This document shows, piece after piece, positions 36,243 to 45,193 of a DNA stretch of 64,000 nt. The translations under genes and the position numbers were made by a program. The stretch is from JBGLNJ01 sp041300525 (GTDB lineage: Bacteria; Chloroflexota; Anaerolineae; Fen-1058). Below the pieces are notes generated by a model, which was given only the letters and a program-made list of their open reading frames with translations, did not search any database and was not told the DNA's origin. Position 1 is the stretch's first letter, and every line of letters starts with the position of its first letter. Location: contig JBGLNJ010000001.1 of the NCBI GenBank assembly GCA_041300525.1, forward strand, positions 4,712,001 to 4,776,000, read 5' to 3'.

Positions 36243-36596
36243 CTACTCGGGCGGCTTGAGTCCGTCCAGCTTGTTCGCCAGGGCCGTGATTTTGGCGCTC
36301 AACGATTCAAGTTCGGATTTGGTGGGCACGTTCATGCGAGCCAGGATGTCTTCCACCCGTTTTTCCAAACCGTCCCGGCCCAACTTGCGGCGCTTGTCCA
36401 CCACTTCTTTCATCAGCTTTTTGGCGTCTTTTTCCGCAATCTCGCCGCGCTCGACGAGCTTGTTGACAAAGTCTTCGGCCTCATCCTGCGCGAGCGCCAT
36501 CGCGCCCATTCCGGCCAGCAAGACTTTGCGGGCGGCTTCGTACAGCGTGCCGCGCGGCGCGTGTTCTTCGACCGCCTTGACGGTTTTCTTTGCCAT
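36243..36596 (-). CDS. Phasin-type PHA granule protein (PhaF/PhaI-like)
   Basis: 117 aa, start ATG 36596 with GAGGAGG. TLYEAARKVLLAGMGAMALAQDEAEDFVNKLVERGEIAEKDAKKLMKEVVDKRRK is the amphipathic helix pair of poly(hydroxyalkanoate) granule-associated proteins, followed by a coiled coil (TKSELESLSAKITALANKLDGL). Likely coats storage granules. Its promoter carries an operator overlapping the start site. No PHA synthase gene is in the window. Confidence 0.8.
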   Translation of the reverse strand: MAKKTVKAVEEHAPRGTLYEAARKVLLAGMGAMALAQDEAEDFVNKLVERGEIAEKDAKKLMKEVVDKRRKLGRDGLEKRVEDILARMNVPTKSELESLSAKITALANKLDGLKPPE

Positions 36597-36646
36597 GACG
36601 ACCTCCTCAGGAAAGCACTGGGCGGGCCAGGCCCGCGGGCCAATTC

Positions 36647-36665
36647 TATGACGCACTGCGTCATA
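36647..36665. promoter_or_regulatory. 19-base palindromic operator TATGACGCACTGCGTCATA
   Basis: Perfect 9-1-9 palindrome directly downstream of the -10 box of the phasin promoter. A further half-site (CGCGTCAT) lies at 36681-36688, between the -10 and -35. Placement is classic for a repressor; the PhaR-like protein next door is the prime candidate. Confidence 0.75.
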
Positions 36666-36668
36666 ACG

Positions 36669-36697
36669 ATGATAACTCACCGCGTCATGGCTGTCAA
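36669..36697 (-). promoter_or_regulatory. Phasin promoter
   Basis: Minus strand TTGACA (36697-36692), 17-base spacer, TATCAT (36674-36669). Confidence 0.75.
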
Positions 36698-36722
36698 GGG
36701 CCGCCGGGCCAAAAACCCCGTT

Positions 36723-36751
36723 TTGACGCTGCCGCGCACTTACATTATACT
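36723..36751 (+). promoter_or_regulatory. Promoter for the DinB-like gene
   Basis: TTGACG (36723-36728), 17-base spacer, TATACT (36746-36751), 37 bases before the start codon and back-to-back with the phasin promoter. Confidence 0.6.
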
Positions 36752-36787
36752 CATGACACACGCCCTGATCAGATAGGAGGAACACCC

Positions 36788-37279
36788 GTGGACGAAAAGA
36801 CCCGTCTCATCCAACAACTCGATCAAGCGCGCCGGGAACTGGAAACGGCGCTGGCCGATATTACGCCGCGCACGGAAATCTATTCCCACTGGACGCTCAA
36901 GGAATTGTATGCGCACTTGACCGGGTGGGACGAAGCCGTCACGTCTTCGCTGCACGCCCACGCCGGCGGTCAAGAGCCGGCCGCGCCGGCGACGCTCGGC
37001 ATCAACGTCTATAATGCCGAATCGGTCGAAACGCGCCTGGCGTTGAGCCTGGACCAAACCCTCCAAGAGTGCAAACTGGCGCGCGAGCAGCTCATCGCCG
37101 CGTTAAACGAATTGCCGGCCGACAAGTTCACCGAACCGTTGTTGTTTCCGTGGGGGCCAACGGGCAGCGTTGCGCAATTGATTCGTATCTTTGTCAATCA
37201 CGACCTGGAACACGCCGAGGAGATCCAGCAGATCAAAGAAAAAGCTTGCCTGCCCCGTCCGGGCCAGGAGCATGCCTAA
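36788..37279 (+). CDS. DinB-superfamily protein
   Basis: 163 aa. MDEKTRLIQQLDQARRELETALADITPRTEIYSHWTLKELYAHLTGWDEAVTSSL and IFVNHDLEHAEEIQQIKE show the four-helix bundle with three candidate metal His (H in AHLTGWD, and NHDLEHAE). Family members are metal-dependent thiol-type transferases or proteins of unknown substrate. ATG 36788 (ATAGGAGGAACACCCGTG supports GTG 36788 as the start codon). Divergent from the phasin gene. Confidence 0.75.
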   Translation: MDEKTRLIQQLDQARRELETALADITPRTEIYSHWTLKELYAHLTGWDEAVTSSLHAHAGGQEPAAPATLGINVYNAESVETRLALSLDQTLQECKLAREQLIAALNELPADKFTEPLLFPWGPTGSVAQLIRIFVNHDLEHAEEIQQIKEKACLPRPGQEHA

Positions 37280-37322
37280 CCCTGCAAGCCAACCTTTATC
37301 CGGCGCGATGGGGCGGGCGGCT

Positions 37323-37850
37323 CTATGGCCCGGGCAGGATCAATGTGGGAAGCGGCGTGAGCGCCGCCGGTGTTCCTTCGTAACGAGTGCCATAGCGCCT
37401 CCCGTCCAGGCGCGCCAATATTGAACGCAGTTCGGCCCGTGCCGCCGCCACGGCAGGAATTTTGCTCCAAGTCTCCAGGTCCCGGTCGGCATCCACCAGG
37501 GCTTCGATTGCGTCGCCAATATTGATGCCGGGCCGGGCGGCGGCGGCCAGACGCCGCAATGCAGATTCAGGCACGCCGGCAACGGCGAGCTCGCGTCGAA
37601 CTTGGGCCAGCCGCGCACTGGTGCCTGCATCCACTGGCGACATGCCATACGTCAATGTGCTGTGCGCCAGGCCCCACACGCCGGCGACAATGACCACCAG
37701 CGCAAAACAAAACAGGACGCCCCACGCCAGCCAGCGGGGCACACGGATGCGGCGCGGCTGCCAGACCGGCTCTTCGATCTCAAATTCCGGCTCGGTCGTC
37801 GGCTCGTCAACCGGCTCGCAAGGCTGAAGGTCGGCACTGACGGCGCTCAT
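37323..37850 (-). CDS. Single-pass membrane protein of unknown function
   Basis: 175 aa from MSAVSADLQPCEP (AAGGAG nine bases upstream). Acidic N-terminus (EPTTEPEFEIEEPVWQPRRIRVPR), one membrane helix (WLAWGVLFCFALVVIVAGVWGL), then a ~110-residue helical outer part (ARLAQVRRELAVAGVPESALRRLAAAARPGINIGDAIEALVDADRDLETW). No family recognised. The 140 bases to the next gene contain no clear feature. Confidence 0.55.
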   Translation of the reverse strand: MSAVSADLQPCEPVDEPTTEPEFEIEEPVWQPRRIRVPRWLAWGVLFCFALVVIVAGVWGLAHSTLTYGMSPVDAGTSARLAQVRRELAVAGVPESALRRLAAAARPGINIGDAIEALVDADRDLETWSKIPAVAAARAELRSILARLDGRRYGTRYEGTPAALTPLPTLILPGP

Positions 37851-37992
37851 GTTCAAACGCTCCTTTCCGTGTTGCGGGAACCAATCCATTCACGATCCTG
37901 GGCGGCTTGAAGGTGGACATGCGCAAGCCGTTCTTCGGCGCGAACGCCGGATTGGTGATCGGTGATTTCCAGGGCAGGGGACTGGATCGGCC

Positions 37993-40928
37993 TTGACTCG
38001 GTTGCAAGAAATCGCGCTGGCTGGAGTTGAGGCTCTAGCCGGTCGAGGGCTGGCCTCCCTCGGAGAGACGGCTGGCCCACCGGGGGCCGTGCCAGCCTCG
38101 ATTCCACTCGAAATGAGCGCCACGCTGGATCCTATCATGTCGCTCAGCCAAGATATCGAGCTGTCGCCACACGAGACGACGCAGGTCACTTTCATCACGG
38201 TAGCGACCAGGTCGCGCCCAGAAGTGTTGGCGCTGTGCCGTCGTTATCAGACCTCGCGCGCTATCAATCAGGCCTTTGATCAGGCTCGCTCTCGTGCTGA
38301 GGTAGAGCTGCGCCAACTGGGCCTGGCTACCACAGACCTGGAACACATCCAACAACTCTTGTCAGCCCTGGTCTATCCTCATGCGGCTCTGCGCGCCGAA
38401 CCCGCCGTGCTCGCGGCGAACCGCAAGGGACAATCCGGCTTGTGGGGCTGGGGCATCTCGGGCGATTATCCGATTCTCCTGGCGCGCATCAACAACTCGG
38501 AGGAACTGGGTCTGGTAAATGAAGTGCTCAAGGCGCACACGTACTGGCGAGATCGGCAGCTCAAGATTGACCTGGTCATCCTCGACATGCACGGCACGGG
38601 TTATGGACAGGAATTGCGCGGACAGTTGCAGCGATTGCTCGTGCGTACCAACAGCGAAAGCTGGCTCAACCGGCGTGGCGGTATTTTCATCCTGAATGCC
38701 GATCAGATGAACGAGTCCGACCGAGTGCTGTTAGAGACAGCGGCGCGGGTTGTGCTCGACGGAGGCCGGGGCACACTGGCCGAGCAATTGGAACCGCTGC
38801 GCCGGCAGCCGACTCGCTTGCCGCCCTTCACCCCTACCCTGCCCGAGTCGAAGGATGTGGAACCCACACCGCCGCTCGCCCGCCCGACAGGCCTCTTGTT
38901 TGATAACGGGCTGGGCGGCTTGACCGGCGACGGGCGCGAGTATGTCATCTATCTTGAGCCGGGACAATGGACGCCCGCCCCATGGATAAACGTCATCGCC
39001 AATCCTACGTTTGGCTTTCTGGTCTCCGAGGCAGGCAGCAGCTCGACCTGGTCAGTCAACAGCAGCGAAAACAGGCTCACCCCTTGGTCGAATGATCCGG
39101 TGACCGATTCGTCGGGCGAGGCGCTCTACCTGCGTGACGAAGAAACAGCGCAGGTCTGGTCGCCTACACCGCAGCCGGCCCGCGCGCCAGCGCCCTACCT
39201 GATCCGACACGGCGCCGGTTATTCTATTTTCGAGCACCACAGTCATGGCCTCAAACAAGAGTTGAGATTGTTTGTGACACGGGACGCGCCGGTCAAGGTG
39301 ATTCAATTGCGCCTGGAAAATGTGTGGGAACGTGGGCGACGGATCACGGCGACCTTTTACACGGAATGGGTGCTGGGCGTCGCGCGTGACGCCTCTCAAC
39401 AATACGTCGTGTCCGAGTTCGACAATGACAGCCAGGCGCTGCTGGTTCGCAATTCTTATAACGCTGAGTTTGGCGAACGAGTGGCCTTTGTGGCCGCCAG
39501 CAAAAAGCTGCACGGCCTGACGGCGGATCGCGCCGAGTTCCTGGGGCGCATGGGCAGCCTCAACTGTCCGGCGGCGCTCGAACGCATCGGGCTGGCCAGC
39601 GCCGTGCAACCTGGCCTCGACCCGTGCGCCGCAGTGCAGCTTCACATTGACCTGAAGCCGGGTGAGGCGCAAGAGATATTCTTCTTGCTGGGTGAGGCAG
39701 CGAGCAAAGCCGAAGCCTTGCGGTTAGTCAAACAATATCAGGACGCGGAGCAGGTCAAGGCCGCGTGGGAATCGGCCCGTGGATTCTGGGAAGATGTATT
39801 GGGCGCTGTTCAGGTGCAGACGCCTGATCCGGCGATGAATGTCCTGCTGAACCGCTGGCTGCTCTACCAGACACTGGCCTGCCGGGTGTGGGGACGTTCG
39901 GCGTTCTATCAGGCCAGCGGGGCGTTTGGCTTTCGCGATCAGTTACAGGATGTGATGGCGCTGGTACACGTTGCGCCGCACCTGGCCCGCGAGCACATCC
40001 TGGAATCGGCGCGGCAGCAGTTCGAGGCCGGGGACGTGTTGCATTGGTGGCATCCACCTTCGGGCCGCGGTGTGCGCACGCGCTGCTCCGACGATCTGCT
40101 GTGGCTTCCGTATGTCACGGCACACTATGTTGAAGCCACCGGCGACGAATCCATCCTCGACGAACAGTCGCCGTTTCGCAAGGCCGTTCCACTGGGAAGG
40201 GGAGAAGACGAGCGCTATGGACAGGATCCGCTCACTGGCGAAATCTATACACTCTATGAACATTGCCGCCGCGCTTTGGAAAAAGGAACCACCGCCGGGC
40301 CGCACGGCTTACCGTTGATAGGCAGCGGCGACTGGAACGACGGCCTCAACCGAGTGGGCATTGAGGGCAAGGGCGAAAGTGTCTGGCTAGGCTGGTTCCT
40401 GTGCGCGACCTTGACCCGCTGGGCCAGCCTGTGCGACCGCCGGGGCGAACAGACACAGGCCGCCGCGTACCGGCAGCGCGCCGACGAATTGCGTAAGACG
40501 ATAGAAGCCAATGCGTGGGATGGCGAATGGTATTTGCGCGCATTTTACGATGACGGCACGCCTCTGGGCACGGCCGGCAATCTCGAATGTCAGATAGACT
40601 CGATTGCCCAATCGTGGGCTGTCTTGTCCGGGATGGGCGACTCGGCGCGTGCAGTGCAAGCTATGCAATCCGTCGTCAATCGGCTAGTCAATACTGATGA
40701 CGCGCAGCGCGTCGTGCTACTCTTTACTCCGCCGTTCGACAAGTCACCAAAAGACCCCGGTTACATCAAAGGATATCCGCCGGGCATCCGCGAAAACGGC
40801 GGGCAATACACTCACGCTGCGACGTGGGTCGCGTGGGCCTTGGCCGAACTGGGAGACGGAGATCGCGCCGAGGCTCTCTTCCGGCTGCTCAACCCGATCT
40901 ATCACGCCGATACGCCAGACTTTATCGC
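37993..40928 (+). CDS. Cyclic beta-1,2-glucan synthase-type GH94 phosphorylase region, both ends cut
   Basis: ~978 residues matching the C-terminal part of NdvB-like giant proteins: a carbohydrate-binding sandwich (SLSQDIELSPHETTQVTFITVATRS), a helical linker with LVILDMHGTGYGQELRGQ, a second sandwich (IANPTFGFLVSEAGSSSTWSVNSSENRLTPWSNDP), then the GH94 (alpha/alpha)6 barrel with FYQASGAFGFRDQLQD and the catalytic Asp in GSGDWNDGLNRVG. Full-length proteins are ~2800 aa; the N-terminal GT84 part is missing. It may trim or phosphorolyse beta-glucans. Near 40928 it joins in frame to an unrelated membrane protein. Confidence 0.82.
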
Positions 40929-41847
40929 GTTCAGCAGCCCGTGGTGGATTTACGATTTCACTCACAACCATGCCAGCTTGCGCGCGCTGTACGATCCAAC
41001 AGCCACAGGCGGCGTGTCGTTGCTCGATCGCGTTGCGGGCTTTTTCCTGCTGGGTCTGCCGGCGCTGTTTGGAATGAGGTTCCCGTGGCAGCCGGAGATG
41101 ATGTTTGCGCCGCTAGCCGTCTTGACGCTCGCGCTGTACTTGGCGGTGATGATCTATGCCATGCGTCCGCTTCACCCTGATGATCGGTCGGCTGGCCGGC
41201 GGCTGTTGTTGCTCCAGGCCGGCGTGTTCATCTTGCTGTTCGTCGGGAGCCGGTTCGGCGTGGATGCTACGGGACGCTATTTTCTGCCGCTGGCCGCGCC
41301 GCTGGCGGTCTTTGCGGCGATGTTGATCCGGCACATCCGACGCAATCACTCGCGCTGGGCCTTTGTTTTGCTAGGCTATCTCCTGGCCTTTAATTTGGCT
41401 GGAACGGCGCTGGGTGGATCGCTCAACCCGCCCGGCCTCACCACCCAGTTCGGACCGATTACCCGCTTTGACAATCGTTCCGACTCGGCGCTGATTTCGT
41501 TTTTGCTGGATCACGGCGGCGCGCGCGGCTATAGCAATTACTGGGTGACGTATCGCATCGCCTTTGAGTCGGACGAGCGAGTGATCCTTGCCGCGCGGCT
41601 GCCGTTTAAAGAGGATCTGGTTTATTCGCCGCGTGATGCCGGGTATGCGCCGTACAACCAGGCTGCCGATGACAGTCCGTCGGCGGTGTATGTCACGTCG
41701 CAACATCCCCGGCTGGATGCGCTGTTGCGTGTGCGATTTGCCGCCCGGAGTGTGACATTTCAGGAAATGCAGATTGGGCCGTATCGCGTGTTCTATGACC
41801 TCTCCCGCAAAGTGACGCCGGAGGAACTGGGAGGCTGGCGTGAATAA
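40929..41847 (+). CDS. Membrane glycosyltransferase (GT39-like), C-terminal part
   Basis: After the in-frame join: FIAFSSPWWIYDFTHNHASLRALYDPT, several membrane helices (VAGFFLLGLPALFG, LAVLTLALYLAVMIYA, LQAGVFILLFVGS, RYFLPLAAPLAVFAAML, GYLLAFNLAGTALGG), then a soluble tail (FGPITRFDNRSDSALISFLLDHGGARGYSNYWVTYRIAFESDER). The RYFLPL motif is typical of PMT/GT39-like proteins. N-terminal catalytic helices are missing. Its stop overlaps the next gene by 8 bases, so the two form an operon. Confidence 0.7.
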
Positions 41848-43408
41848 GTGGCTGTTCCTGGCCTTTCTGTCCATGTACTTGCTCACGGCTTCCGGGCGGA
41901 TTGACAGCGGCGACGGAGGGGTCATGTTCCAGGTGACGGATAACATGTTACGAGGCCGGGGCTTTGCTATCTCGTCAAGTCCCCCCGGTCAGGATTTGCT
42001 GGGGCCGCACGGCGAGCGCGTTCCGCGCGAGACCGTGATCGGCAGTGGTCCCGGCATGTTCGGTGTAGATGGGCGTTACTATGCCGCGTTCGCACCAGGC
42101 CAGTCTTTTGCCGCCATTCCGTTTTACCTGCTCGGCCGACTGGCGCACATGGCTTTTCCATCGTGGAGCGTCGAGCTCTGGACATCGTCAAGCGTGACAT
42201 TGCTCAATGCTTTTGTGACCGCAAGCGTGGTTGTCCTTGTGGCGGCAACAGCACGGCTGTTTTTCGATGCCAAGACGGCGCTGTGGCTGGCGGTTCTGTA
42301 TGGATTGGCAACACCGGCCTGGCCGTATGCCAAGTCGTTTTTTAGTGAACCACTGGTAGGCGCACTGATGTTGTTGGGCGGTTACGCAGCGATGCGCGCC
42401 CAGCGTGAGCCAAAGTTGAGATGGTATATTCTGAGTGGCGCAGCGCTTGGCGGGGCTGTGTTGGTCAAACCTATGGCATTGATCATCGTGCCAGTTGTGG
42501 CAGTCTATCTGTTGTTTGCGTCCCGCCCGACGATTACCAGATGGGTTGCCTGGTCCGGCGCGCTGGCTGCTTGCCTGTTCCTGTTGGCGCTCTATAACTG
42601 GACGCGCTTTGGAAACCCGTTGACGACGGGCTACGGGTCAAGTGTCCAGTGGAATGTGCCCTTGTGGTTCGGCAGCTACGGATTGCTGTTCAGTTCCGGC
42701 AAAGGGTTGGTGTGGTTCGCGCCGATTGTGGTGCTGGGGCTTGTCGCGTTGCCCGCTTTCGTCCGCAAGCGACCCGCCGAAGGATGGCTGATGGTCGGTG
42801 TGGTGGGCGTGTTCTTCGCCGGTCACGCTACCCTGAATTACTGGCATGCTGGCGGCTGCTGGGGACCGCGATATATTTTGCCCCTTGTGGCATGGCTCAT
42901 GTTGCCCCTAGGAATCATTCTGGAACGCAAGCCGCGCCCTGCTTGGCAAGAGTTGGGATTGGCGGTTGTCATTGCCGCCAGCGTGGTCGTGCAGATATTG
43001 GCCGTGTCCATGAATTACGCGCGGCATTTGCAGGCTGTGTACGATGCGTCATCTTCGTCGGAGGAGTACTTTCAGCGTGTCCAGTTCAGTTGGGCCGATT
43101 CACCCATCGTTGGACAGGCGCGCGAATTGTTGGCTGTAAGCGGAAACTTGCGGCATTCGGATAGACGGGCGGAATTAGACGCGCTTGTTTCCAATGCGGG
43201 AGATGAGGCGCTGGGATACCTGGGCTTTAATGCGCCGGACTTTTGGTTTGTGTATGGATGGCTGCTGGGTATGCCCGTTGCGGTGATGGTAGTGGCCGCG
43301 GTAGTGCTGGTCGGCGTGTTGGTCGCGTCGGTGCGGTCGCTCGTTTCCCTTCAGCAAGCTGCTCGCTGGCCTTCGAGTGATAACCAATCTCACAGACCTT
43401 GGCGATAA
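41840..43408 (+). CDS. Polytopic membrane protein, GT-C/ArnT-like
   Basis: 522 aa with ~10 membrane helices. IDSGDGGVMFQVTDNMLRGRGF replaces the usual DE catalytic loop near the N-terminus, followed by YAAFAPGQSFAAIPFYLLG, FSEPLVGALMLLGGYA, a central NYWHAGGCWGPRYILPLVAWLMLPLG (the RY(I)LP motif) and a soluble C-terminal part. Length and order match uncharacterised glycosyltransferases of the GT-C clan. ATG 41840 overlaps the previous stop and follows GGAGG. Confidence 0.72.
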   Translation: MNKWLFLAFLSMYLLTASGRIDSGDGGVMFQVTDNMLRGRGFAISSSPPGQDLLGPHGERVPRETVIGSGPGMFGVDGRYYAAFAPGQSFAAIPFYLLGRLAHMAFPSWSVELWTSSSVTLLNAFVTASVVVLVAATARLFFDAKTALWLAVLYGLATPAWPYAKSFFSEPLVGALMLLGGYAAMRAQREPKLRWYILSGAALGGAVLVKPMALIIVPVVAVYLLFASRPTITRWVAWSGALAACLFLLALYNWTRFGNPLTTGYGSSVQWNVPLWFGSYGLLFSSGKGLVWFAPIVVLGLVALPAFVRKRPAEGWLMVGVVGVFFAGHATLNYWHAGGCWGPRYILPLVAWLMLPLGIILERKPRPAWQELGLAVVIAASVVVQILAVSMNYARHLQAVYDASSSSEEYFQRVQFSWADSPIVGQARELLAVSGNLRHSDRRAELDALVSNAGDEALGYLGFNAPDFWFVYGWLLGMPVAVMVVAAVVLVGVLVASVRSLVSLQQAARWPSSDNQSHRPWR

Positions 43409-43410
43409 AC

Positions 43411-43865
43411 ATGGCGCCACTACCTTCGGAGCGAATCCTGATTGCTATTCCGGCATACAACGAAGCCGCCACTATTGGTGAGGTTGTCTGTCGGGTACGC
43501 CAGTCTCTGCCGGGCTTTGATCTGCTCGTGGTGAATGACGGATCTCACGATGCCACTGGGAAAATCCTGCGCAGCCTTGAGGTGGTGACTGCAACCCACC
43601 TCTGCAATCTGGGATATGGTCGCGCGATCCAGACAGCTATCGAGTATGCCCTGAGAAACAACTATGGTGTTCTGATCACACTTGACGCCGACGGGCAGCA
43701 TTCACCTGAAAGCATATGGGAGATGATGGAAGATTTCGAGGCGGCCCGGTGGGACATCCTGATTGGGTCTCGCTATGTCAAAACGAAAGACTATTACGTA
43801 ACTCAGTGGGGGCGTCGAATCGGCATGGAAGTCTTTACCCAACTCGTTCGATTTGTCGCGGGTCA
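43411..43865 (+). pseudogene. GT2 glycosyltransferase (polyprenyl-phosphate type), N-terminal part
   Basis: ILIAIPAYNEAATIGEVVCRVRQSLPGFDLLVVNDGSHDATGKIL, NLGYGRAIQTAIEYAL, GVLITLDADGQHSPESIWEM (DxD-like), ILIGSRYVKTKDYYVTQWGRRIGMEVF: the first ~150 residues of a DPM1/DesVII-like glycosyltransferase that loads a lipid carrier. At ~43866 the sequence becomes antisense to a phage terminase. The C-terminal third is absent. Confidence 0.8.
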
Positions 43866-44041
43866 ATGTCCGCCGCCGTCAATGCGTACACGCCACCCAT
43901 GTAGCTTTTACCCCACCGTCGTCCCATCGACACTAGCTTCAGCGGCGCCGGGTTGGCGATGATCTCCCGCTGGTCGTCCCGCAATGGCGGCAACGACGGC
44001 TGTGTGATTGAATACTTCGAGGGGCTTCTCCTTCTTGCCAC
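43866..44041 (-). pseudogene. Phage terminase large subunit, N-terminal piece
   Basis: MARRRSPSKYSITQPSLPPLRDDQREIIANPAPLKLVSMGRRWGKSYMGGVYALTAAD: the conserved opening with the Walker A-like MGRRWGKS that powers DNA packaging. The rest is lost at the join with the GT2 gene. The start overlaps the C-terminal end of the small-subunit gene by 134 bases in another frame, more than usual. Confidence 0.72.
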
Positions 44042-44312
44042 TTATCTCCAGTTCGCTATGGTCGCTTTGGCCCATGTATTGCTTGCCCAACCAAATCAGC
44101 ATCGCAACATTGCCTTTCATGGCAACGTCATATTGTTTCTTGCGCAGCTTCTTTCGCAGGTTCCCCCGTCCTTTCTCCAATTCCTTTGCAAATCGCCTGG
44201 CAATGGTCCCACTGTGCACGTTGAACACATAGCCAATCTCAACATCGTTACACCCTACTTCCGCCAACCGCTGCACCTCAGCGGCGTCTATTTCGGCCTT
44301 ATGTCGGCTCAT
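43908..44312 (-). CDS. Terminase small-subunit-like HTH protein
   Basis: ~134 aa from MSRHKAEIDAAEVQRLAEVGCNDVEIGYVFNVHSGTIARRFAKELEKGRGNLRKKLRKKQYDVAMKGNVAMLIWLGKQYMGQSDHSELEISG. An HTH followed by helices and KQYMGQ is usual for phage small terminase proteins that recognise the packaging site. It lies directly upstream of the large-subunit fragment. The last ~40 residues are encoded over the large-subunit start in another frame. Confidence 0.65.
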   Translation of the reverse strand: MSRHKAEIDAAEVQRLAEVGCNDVEIGYVFNVHSGTIARRFAKELEKGRGNLRKKLRKKQYDVAMKGNVAMLIWLGKQYMGQSDHSELEISGKKEKPLEVFNHTAVVAAIAGRPAGDHRQPGAAEASVDGTTVG

Positions 44313-44526
44313 CCTCTTCACCCTCGCCTTCCGCAACAGCCACACACGCGACGCGCAAGAGCGATTCGATTCGCTTGGCACGCATCAGCCACGAAGCCGC
44401 GTCTATCTCGGTCTCTGCCATGTCCAGCGTCAAACGCAGGCCGCCATCGACAAGTGTTTGAACCTTGTAAACCACCGCGCTAAACGTGATGGCTTCAACA
44501 TCAACGCGCACAGAATCAAGTGCCAT
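44299..44526 (-). CDS. Small phage protein of unknown function
   Basis: 75 aa, ATG 44526. MALDSVRVDVEAITFSAVVYKVQTLVDGGLRLTLDMAETEIDAASWLMRAKRIESLLRVACVAVAEGE. Resembles small conserved phage proteins with two beta strands and a helix, seen near packaging genes. It overlaps both neighbours by 11-14 bases, as in tightly packed phage operons. Confidence 0.55.
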   Translation of the reverse strand: MALDSVRVDVEAITFSAVVYKVQTLVDGGLRLTLDMAETEIDAASWLMRAKRIESLLRVACVAVAEGEGEEDEPT

Positions 44527-45193
44527 GCGCCATCTCCCACCAGTGCCTGCCCCACTTGTCGAACAGCGCCGCGTCCATCGCGCCGACGTCGTGCGTGATG
44601 CCGGCCAGCCCTTGCGGTATCGCCGTCGCGCCGCCCTGGTGTACCACCTGCCAGCGGTCGGACACGCCGAACATGTAGCCATGCTGCCGCGCGCGCCAGC
44701 ACCAATCAAGGTCCGCGCCATACCCGGCGAATCTCTCATCGAACCCGCCTACCCTCTCCCAGGCCGCCACACTCACTAGCGGGCAGCACCAGTCCACCCA
44801 CGGCACGGGCCGGACGGCGCGCGTCTCGCCCTCGTGGTGCCAGAACAAGTCATGTGGCGAATTGAATGCCGGCGTCAGCACCGCCAGGCCGTGAACGTCG
44901 TACCACGCCTGGGCAATCTCAACCAGGCCGGCGAGCATGGCCGGCGACACGCCGGTCACGTCAGAGTTAAGCATCCATACCCATTTCGCGCCCATGATCC
45001 GCAAGTCAGTCATCGCGTCACTCCACCCGCCTGAGAAATAGCGGTTCGACGCGATGCTGATTTGCGAGCCTTCGATGGACGGCTCGCTGCCGTTGTCGAT
45101 GATCCACACGTCGGGTAGCTGCGCGCGCATGGCGTCTGCCAGCGCAGGCGTGTTGTAGACCAGCGTGGCGGCAACCACGGTTTCAGCCGTCAT
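44516..45193 (-). CDS. Phage-encoded GT2-like glycosyltransferase
   Basis: 225 aa. ETVVAATLVYNTPALADAM, VWIIDNGSEPSIEGSQI, GGWSDAMTDLRIMGAKWVWMLNSDVTGVSPAMLAGLVE with the DxD equivalent (NSDV), PWVDWCCPLVSVAAWERVGGFDERFAGYGADLDWCWRARQHGY. A compact GT-A fold like rhamnosyltransferases. In a phage it may modify the host surface, virion proteins or DNA bases. It overlaps the genes on both sides by ~11 bases. Confidence 0.75.
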   Translation of the reverse strand: MTAETVVAATLVYNTPALADAMRAQLPDVWIIDNGSEPSIEGSQISIASNRYFSGGWSDAMTDLRIMGAKWVWMLNSDVTGVSPAMLAGLVEIAQAWYDVHGLAVLTPAFNSPHDLFWHHEGETRAVRPVPWVDWCCPLVSVAAWERVGGFDERFAGYGADLDWCWRARQHGYMFGVSDRWQVVHQGGATAIPQGLAGITHDVGAMDAALFDKWGRHWWEMAHGT

